The translations under genes and the position numbers were made by a program. A DNA stretch of 64,000 nucleotides, from assembly GCF_000276665.1 (NCBI RefSeq), contig NW_004955418.1, forward strand, positions 773,169-837,168, read 5' to 3'. The DNA comes from Chinchilla lanigera. Taxonomy: Eukaryota > Chordata > Mammalia > Rodentia > Chinchillidae. Positions 51,246 through 64,000 of this stretch are shown in pieces. Every line of letters starts with the position of its first letter. Position 1 is the stretch's first letter. The notes under the pieces were generated by a model. The model saw only the letters and a program-made list of their open reading frames with translations, was not told where the DNA came from and did no database searches.

Positions 51246-51705
51246 TGCATGGGACACAGTGAAAGGACCTAGCATGTATAGACCACATAGCCTTAGCTCA
51301 GAGATGAAGGGCCCTGTCTGTCCTCCTTGTGGCCTGGCCTGACATCCCCTCAGCCAGTCCCTGCCATCACTGAGCTTCATTCACCATTGTACCCTCTCCA
51401 GCTCCCTGGAGCCCGCATCTGGCCCTCCTGAGGTTCTTCCCTGGTCCAGACTCCAGTTAAGAGCTGAGATCAAATATCCTCTCGCCAAGTCATCTCGTAC
51501 TCAGTGACCATGGGGAGGTCTCTTTACCTCTCTGCCCCATATCCAAGGATTGTGCCTGTCTCACAGGGCTGCTCTGAGGATGAAGTAGGCAGGTCTGTAA
51601 AGACAGCTGCTGCTCTTGGCCTCTTCCCATGGTCCTGCTAGAGGGCTCAAGAGATTTGCCCAAGGTTGCACTGCAAGTTTACGATAGAGCTCAGATGACA
51701 ACCTA

Positions 51706-54376
<2,671 letters not shown>

Positions 54377-54682
54377 TCAGGGTCCAGAGGAGGGCAAGAA
54401 GCTCCACTGAAGCAGGAGGGCCTCAGTTCACTTTTGTGGGGGCCCTCAATTGAAATCATGCCCACACTGTGGCTCCCTGAGCCCATATGCACTGAGAAAA
54501 CAGGAGAACAGAAGGGGACCTCGGGACCTGCAGGGGTGGGGGGAAGTCCCGGGGCAGAGGTGGGACGAGGTGACCTTGGAGAAGCCTTGTTGACTTTGGA
54601 CACTGGGCCACCCTGACATGCTTTGCCTCAGTTTCTGCTTCTGCTCAACGGCTTCCCCAGCCCCAGTCCAGGCCCTGCCTCA

Positions 54683-57043
<2,361 letters not shown>

Positions 57044-57309
57044 TCAGCCCCTTGCACCCAGCCCCTGGCTTCTCTGTTATCTCTTCTGTCTCCCTCGTGC
57101 CCAGGATTCACCAAAGCCCTCTGAGGAAGATCCAGATGGGGGGGAACTGAAGACGGGTACAGCGCCCTCTGCAGGCCCCACCCATTCGCTGGCGAGTGAT
57201 GGAGACAAAACCTGGGGCTGACGGCCAGCCCACCCATCTCCCCGCATGTTCTCTGCTCCACCGGCAGGAGCCAGAGATCTCTGTGGTTAACGGAGGGAAC
57301 TGGGCTGGG

Positions 57310-57490
57310 TGCTGCCTTTAAGGGCGCACGAAGAGAAGAGGGAAAGAAGTCAACAGAAGCGCAGCTTAATCAGAGCACCGGCCACCCCAGCGAAGCAAGC
57401 CACAGCGAGGCCTGGAGACGCCATCGGCCGTAGGACGACCCGAGCGCGGCGCTGTCCAGGGTGCTGGGCGGGTGCAGCGCCACCCGACAG
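57310..57490. promoter_or_regulatory. CpG-dense patch, candidate regulatory element
   Basis: About 180 bp contain many CpGs (for example 'gacgacccgagcgcggcgct') in surroundings that are CpG-poor. It lies about 0.5 kb upstream of the first PSD2 coding exon on the - strand. It could be a small promoter or enhancer, but no TATA box, initiator or exon is evident. Confidence 0.35.
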
Positions 57491-58554
57491 CCTCGTGGAG
57501 AGCCAGGCTGCCTTTCCAGCACTCAGCGCCCTGGCTACACCAGGAAAAAGGACAACGGGCCTGGACTTCCCTCCACCCCTGGGCACCACTGGAGCTTGTC
57601 CTGTCTCGATGAGGGAGGGGACTCACAGACGCCGCTCTGGGGAGAGCACTGCAGGGGGAGGTCAAGCGCCGCTCTGCCAACTTTCTGTGTGGCCTCATGC
57701 GGGTCTAGACCAGGCGGCCTCGCCACACTGCCCAGGCCAGGCTACCCCCCGCTCTGTGGGTGTCTGCCCTGCATCTGCACCCCCCGCCCCACCTACAACG
57801 GCTCGGGACCAGCTCGTGTTCCCCAAGGGTATCCCAGCTGGGCAGTGTGGAGGCAATGGACAGTGGGCTGCAGCCTCCCCCTCCCCTCCTTCTCTCTCTA
57901 GCTCTGGTCCCAGATAGTTTAGGCAAGCTCGTCCACCTACCTCTGCTGAGGGAACAGATCAGCACCCCCAACCCCTAGAGAGCTGCACGGAGACAGGAAG
58001 CTGGGCATTTGCCTGGGCCACTTCTTCCCTCCCTTCTTGGGCCTTGGCTACCCTGTACCCCTACTCTCCCTTGGAGAGGGACTGCTGTGGGTTCAGGAGA
58101 GGCTGAGAGAGCAGAGGGCTGGGTCTGCTTTCGGGCTGCAGCAAGACAAGCTACCCCCATCACAGTGACAAGAATGGGAGACCCTCCCCCCACATGTGCC
58201 CGCTCATAAGCCTCACCTGAGCACCTGTCACAGTACAGTCTGCCAGCCCCAGACCTCCTCACCTGCTCTACCAGGAGGAGATGTGGTGGTCTGTCACTCT
58301 TATAATGAGGCAAAGGCGGGAGACATGAGTTAGAACCAGGAGAACTTCCTACCTGCAATGATGAACCCAGAGAGGAGGGTAGGTCTGCTTCTCTGGGGGC
58401 TCCTGTGCCCCTAAGGAAGAACTCAGCTACTGCAGACCACGTAAAATTCATTTAACCCTGGGTTTTCAAATGCAGTGGAAAAGAGAAGGGCAAACTGATC
58501 TGTGGGTCTCCCCCACCCAGTCTGAATCTCACCTAGAGGTTTTTTGTGGGGGTT

Positions 58555-58700
58555 GTTTTTGTTCTGAATTACTCCATAATTCAGACTGGCCTTGAACTCA
58601 CTTTGTAGCCCAGGCTGACCTCAAACTCAAGACAATCCTCCTGCCTCAGCTTCTCGAGTGCTGGGATTAGAGGTGTGTGCCACCACTCCTGGCCTCAGAG
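58555..58700 (-). mobile_element. B1-like SINE, antisense
   Basis: 'cttgaactcactttgtagcc', 'caatcctcctgcctcagctt' and 'cgagtgctgggattagaggt' on + show an antisense B1. A poly(A) run at 58738-58758 belongs to separate sequence. Confidence 0.8.
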
Positions 58701-60289
58701 TTTTAACTACAGCATGAGAGTAGGATTTTACTTGTTTAAAAAAAAAAAAAAAAAAAAACACCTGAAAGCTGGGCTATAGACTATCTGAGCCCTGAACCTA
58801 GGACATCAGGGACCCTTGGGGCTCAGGATGGAGTGAGGAATCTTTCTTGAATGCCCTACATCCCTGCTGCTGTGGTTGCTATTTCAGTCTGTTCCCTCCA
58901 GTTGTATACCCAGAGGAGGGAAACAGGAGGTCACCTCCTCAACTTAGACTCCTGGGGGAGCTGCAGGGAGCATTTAGAGGGGAAAGAGAGAGTGGGGATT
59001 TGGGGCCTGCTGCCTGAGTTCTCGTCCTCTGGCCTGCTTTCCAACCCCCAGGATGCTCAGGCTCCCATGCCCCTGGCTAGAAGCTGAGCTTGAGCCCCCA
59101 GGGAAACCCAAAACTTTCCCAATCTATACCAGTCCCAAAGACAGGGCTGTGGATAAGTCAAGGGCTTCCTGGGAGGCCTCTGTGCTCCCAGTAGCTGCCT
59201 CAGGCTACCTCCAGCCCTACCTGCCCCTCCATGTCCTGCAGCTGACAGCAGGATGAAGGCTCTGCCAACACTGGGCACTGGGCCATGTCCTTGGTTTCTG
59301 GGGTGGGCAGACAGGGGCAGCATTGAGTTCTATCCTGGGCGGGGGGCCTGCAGTCCCTGCCTGGGCTGAGAGCCAGTTGAACCTAGAATAGCTGAGCCAG
59401 AGCCCCCTCTCTCACTGAGCCCTAGGAGGGGCGCATAAAGGGGAAGTTCAGGGTAGAGATGTAAAACAGCGCCCCAAGTCCTCACTCTGAACCACTGTGT
59501 GTCCTGGGCTAGATTTGCTTCCTCGGGCCTGTAGGAGGCCATCTGCTGAAAGGAAGCCTCACTTCTGTCCTCTTCCCCCTGGGGCTGGTGGGAGAACCTA
59601 AGATAATGAATGCTAAGACAGCTGAGATCCAAGGAAGAGCAAACTTACCTCGGAGTCAAGAAGCAAAGGCCAGGCTTCACTCTTTCCATCACATTTTGGG
59701 GCGGGGTTGGGAGGGGCCTGAGGTACAAACTGGCAAAGGCTTTGCCTGAGATCACACAATGAGCAGCTGCTTCTAGAACCAGGAGTGACCTCCCTCTCCA
59801 GCTAAATGGGCTAGAAGTGCACAAAGGGCCCGTTTCCAGGCCCCCTGCCACACCATCCCATGAGATCGAAGGCCCAAATCCTCAACCAAGAGAGCTGTCC
59901 CAAAGCAGTGACCCCGCCTGTCTCCAGCCCTTCTGGCAAGAGCAGGGCCAGGAGGTGCAGCTGTGCCACCGGGCACCCATCCCAAGGAGACGCCTACAAA
60001 TAACAGGCTGGCGGTGCCCAAGATCCCTACAGCCTCTCTCAGCCTAGTCCAGCCCCCCTCCAGGCAGGGGCTCCACTACCCATACCCTTGGGATGACCTT
60101 GTGCTCAGCAGCCTCTTTTTCAGCACTAGCCAACACACTGATCATGATCACAGTAGAATCCTGGCTGGCACAAAGCCACACATATTCTGGGTCTCAGCTG
60201 CTCTCAACAGAGCCCTGTCCCCCTACTCTCCTTATGACAGCTGGAGTGAGCTGTGAGAACACAAACTGCACCATGTGCCTCCCTCATTC

Positions 60290-60780
60290 ATAACCCTCCA
60301 ATGCTTCCCCTCACCCTCAGATTAGAATCCAGTCTCCCCAGCATGGCCTAAAAAGGCCTTGACTGCGCTGGTTCCACTACCCTCTCACCATCCCCCATCA
60401 ACCACTCTGGCCTTCTCTGTGCTCTCTGAGCTCATTTCCACCTCAGGGCCTTTGCACCAGCTGTACCCTTGGCCTAGAATGTTCTCCTAGATCTTTAAAC
60501 AGCTCTCCCTATGCAAGACCCAACTCTGATGCTCCCTCCCCAGAGAGGCCCTCTGACTGCCCAGCATGCTACTATCACCTCCCCCACAGGGTGTCAGCAA
60601 ACTTGGCAGAATTGAAACTCCTTTCTCCATCTACTACAAACTTCCTGCCTATCTCTCTGACACTTGGATGTGAGTCTAGTGACAGTAGAGATGTCTCATG
60701 TTCACAGCTGTGCACCAAAGCCTAGGGCCATGCCCGGCACACAGTGGGGGCTTTGTACATGTTCATTGAGTGAATAACCT
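60290..60780 (+). repeat. L2 LINE 3'-end
   Basis: The sequence follows the L2 3' end: 'cctcagggcctttgcaccag', 'cccagagaggccctctgact', 'agcctagggccatgcccggc', 'acagtgggggctttgtacat', 'gttcattgagtgaata'. Sense orientation, about 490 bp, the best-preserved L2 in the window. Confidence 0.8.
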
Positions 60781-61053
60781 GGGGCTATCATTATCCTCCG
60801 TTTTTGGCAGAGGTTGAGAGGTGATGAGGAACAGCTCTGAGCTCTGCTGAAAACAGTAGGCAGTTGCAGGGACAATCATATGCCCCCTCCACGCCGGGAT
60901 CCGAGCCAGAGACCAGGAAGCAAAAGACAGGGTGGAGGTGGGACCCAGCACGAGGACTCCAGAAGCCAGTTTGCTCCATAAGACTCAAGAGCCAACGCAG
61001 GGGCTGCAGTACCTCCTCCTGCATGCTTACCTGTGTCCAGTGCAGGTATTGTG

Positions 61054-61082
61054 GACACACACACACACAAACACACACACAG
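61054..61082. repeat. (CA)n microsatellite
   Basis: About 13 CA units with one interruption (caa). Likely polymorphic. Confidence 0.9.
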
Positions 61083-64000
61083 TGTACACATGTATACTCA
61101 AAAACATCAATGCAAACAGCTGGCACGTAGGAAGTGCTCAGAACAGACCCTGGCCAGTTATGCCCCTCCCAGCCAGAGACCCAGGCTGCCTCAGGGCCTG
61201 GGCACTCCACAGCTCAGGGCTGGTCAGGTCCCTGGATCACCCAGGTGCCACACCCTCTGACAGCCTCTGCCAGCGAACAGGTCTGTCAACCCAGAGCTCC
61301 ACACCTCCCTGCCCCCAGGTCAGCCCAGGCACATCTTCCTCAACACCCCTGCCACCAAGGGCAGGGAGGAGCCCAGGTCATACAGAGGGGGATGTCCGCC
61401 CAGGGAGCTTCTCTGCTTCCATACCCCGGAGTGACCCTAATCCTCCAGTCTGCGTAGTCTTCCCAGCTTGACCCACCTTGTGCAGCAACAAGTGCCTTAG
61501 AGACACTCGGCACAGCACTCAGGACACAGCAGACCACACACTCAGAATGGCCTGGCCAAAAATCCCGGTTCTGCTCCCCACCTCTGCGTGACCTCAGCCT
61601 CGGCGTCACCCTCCATAAAATGGAGCATGTGAACACTGCCCGAGTCACAGGGCACTTGAGGACCACAGAAGATGGTACGTGCAGTGCCCAGGAAAGCACG
61701 GTGCCTGCCAGAACGCTGTCGGGTCTGCAGGGGAGCCAGCGGGCTGCCCCAGCCCCAAGTGGATTGTTCAGAAAAGCAGCACACAGCTCAGGTCCTGCAG
61801 CCTTGTAGATCTTGGTGACTGGCAGCTGCCACAGCAGGTTCTAAAGCAGGGCCTTCAGAGGCCCAGACAGAGGATGGAAGCTGAGAAAGAGTCCTGTGAG
61901 GACCAGGGGAGAAAGAGAGAGGGCCCTTCGCCCTTTCCCAAGGAAGTGCGCACCCTGCAGTCCTGCTCCCAGCACTGGCACCGGAGGTTAGGGTCACACT
62001 GGTCTCTCCATGCCAAGGCCCAAGAGCTGCAGCAGGCATCGGGAAAGAGCTGTGGACCCGAGCCTCCTCAAAAGCGCTCATCCCCTCAGGCAACATCCAT
62101 TTGGGGTTAAGAGGGAGTCCAGCAACAGCTGCTCTCCCTCTGTGGGCTTTGCCTTGCGGTATGGAGGTTGGGAAGGTCTCTCCCCTCTCCCGGTTGGGTA
62201 GGCAGCATCCCCAGCGGTGGGTGCATATTTGCATCCCCTCAGCATGTACTCCACAGCCCATTTGGACCACCAGGAACCCTCCTCTGCAAAGGTCATTCCT
62301 TGACATCTCCCAGCTTGCTCTTCTCCCTACCCCCCAGCTGAATGGTACCCTCATTTGCTTAGCATTTGCATATATCTGCATGCTGGTTTAGAGAGCCCTT
62401 ACCACAAATGAAACCCACAATACCTGCTGTCACATCCCAAATCATGCTTACAGCTGGCAAAGCCACCCCCAGGTGACCTCCCTCCAGAGTGACCTTTGGT
62501 TGCCTAGAACCACCAAGGCCCAGGCTGTCCCGGTTAAGGGAGTCCATACCCAGACTGACCACTGATCTGTGTCCCACTTCACAGAGCACTTGGGACTCTC
62601 CCTGCTTCTGGATCCCCCATTTGACCCGTGGCTCCATGGGCTGAGAGTCAGATCCCACGAGCACCAGAGGACTGACTGAGTGCAAGACCTGCCAACCAGC
62701 CACGCCCTGGAAGGAGAGAAGCAGGGTGCCTGGAGTACATAGAGCTGGATTTCTGAGCCGTCTCCGAGGTTGTGCCAATAGCTGAGACGAACCAAGAATT
62801 CCACCCTCCTCTCTCCGCCTGGTTTTCAGTTCCCCGCACTCCAGATACTCCATCCACAGCCACCCCCTAGGGAACCCCTGCCCCACTCCCCTGTGACCTC
62901 CCTCTCACTCCACCCACACTCTTCATTATATGGCTCCCCTGAATCTTTCCTTGCTAACCCTCCCCTTCCCCACCCTCCCTTCTCTTCCTGGTCCTCTCCC
63001 ACCTCTGCTTAAGGGTTTCAGCTTGGAATCTGACAAAGGTTGTGGCTTCATAGGCACAAACACTGCTGCATGAGGTGAAGAAGTATGCAAAGGGCCATGC
63101 TGGGCCATTCCACCGTCTCCTTTTCGCCCATGGCCCACTGGGGAAGAGCTGGGCGCTGGTAAAGCCTCACCCTTCGATGGGCAGTGCAAAGGACAGGAGA
63201 GAAGGGGACATCAATGTCTGGGGCCAGAGTAACCAGAGGACAGACTGCCATCCTGAGAAGTGGGAGACTGGGGGCGCAGATCTGGGCAGGAAGATGAGAG
63301 CTTGGGACTGGCAGCTGAGCTGGCAGGGTCCAGGGGACAGGACTGTGGAGATGTGGAGTAGGCGCCTGCGGCTTGGGAGGGAAACTGAGGCTTGGGCTGT
63401 GAATGTGGGGATGACAGCACACAGGCGGCTTAGAGCCACAGAGCCAGATGAGATCAGTGTGGCGGGGACGCTGTCTGCGCAGGGGCCGTGTCCTCGGCTG
63501 CTCCTGCATCAAGAGGGGCAGGAGGAGCCCGCATGGGAGGAGTCGCTCTGAGGTGTGAGAAGAACAGGACAGTGGGCATCATGGAAGTCAAGAAGACTGT
63601 CCCAGGGAAGAGGGAGACCAGCGGTGTCAAGCGCTGCAGGTAAGGGCTGAGACCAGCCTTTTGGCCCAGCAGCACGGAGGCCGCTGGTGACCTTGAGAAG
63701 AGAAGAGCGGACTGTGGGATGCAGGGGTGAAAGCCCAGCTGGAGTGGAGTCAGTGTCAGGAAGGAGGTGGAGGCAGTGGTCGGGGCAGCACCTCTGGCAG
63801 GTTTTCCTGGAAAAGGGAACAGAGGTATGCAGAAATGCTAGCGGGAGAAGGCAAGAGGCGCTCTTACCACAGGACCATAGTAGGGAGGTGCTTGCTGGCT
63901 GGAGGGTCAGGGAGAAGGGAGGAAGCAATCTGTCAGAGAAGGGGGACAGACGATGCAGGGGCAACGGATGACTTGCTGGAACAATGTCCCCGTACCAGGG

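Overview
This window is vertebrate nuclear DNA from a mammal. It has multi-exon genes with GT-AG introns, L1/L2/MIR/B1/ID-type repeats and a run of assembly Ns. The SINE content points to a rodent: 7SL-derived B1-like elements, tRNA-derived ID-like elements, and fused B1-ID elements. I cannot name the species, and nothing looks bacterial or viral.

Two protein-coding genes lie tail to tail. On the + strand, about 1-21.7 kb, is the 3' half of NRG2 (neuregulin 2). It holds the two alternative exons that finish the EGF-like domain (alpha at 4403-4479, beta at 4865-4923), a 24-nt juxtamembrane microexon (9880-9903), the transmembrane exon (13706-13808), three cytoplasmic-tail exons and the terminal coding exon with its 3'UTR. 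The 5' exons (signal region, Ig domain, start of the EGF domain) lie upstream of the window. The terminal exon is broken by a 314-N gap whose length does not keep the reading frame.

On the - strand, about 23.9-56.8 kb, is PSD2 (EFA6C), a Sec7/PH-domain exchange factor for ARF6. All 14 coding exons can be placed by splice signals and phase. They join without a break into 2313 coding nt (770 residues plus stop). A 5' non-coding exon and the promoter probably lie in or beyond 57-64 kb. The two 3' ends are only about 2.2 kb apart (polyadenylation signals near 21691 on + and 23947 on -).

The introns carry the repeats. The largest PSD2 intron (35.1-48.4 kb) is an L1-rich, AT-rich island. Nested in its L1 sequence are a TG...CA-ended LTR-like element inside a 22-bp direct repeat and a pair of oppositely oriented mariner transposase fragments. 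All L1 pieces I could orient run antisense to PSD2.

The two genes have no known joint pathway; their proximity is ordinary synteny. NRG2 makes an ErbB3/ErbB4 ligand precursor, and PSD2 acts in ARF6 membrane and actin traffic. I found no new biological system. The most useful observations are a possible NRG1-beta3-like truncated NRG2 ending, the microexon's very long pyrimidine tract, the frame-breaking gap and the nested transposon structures.
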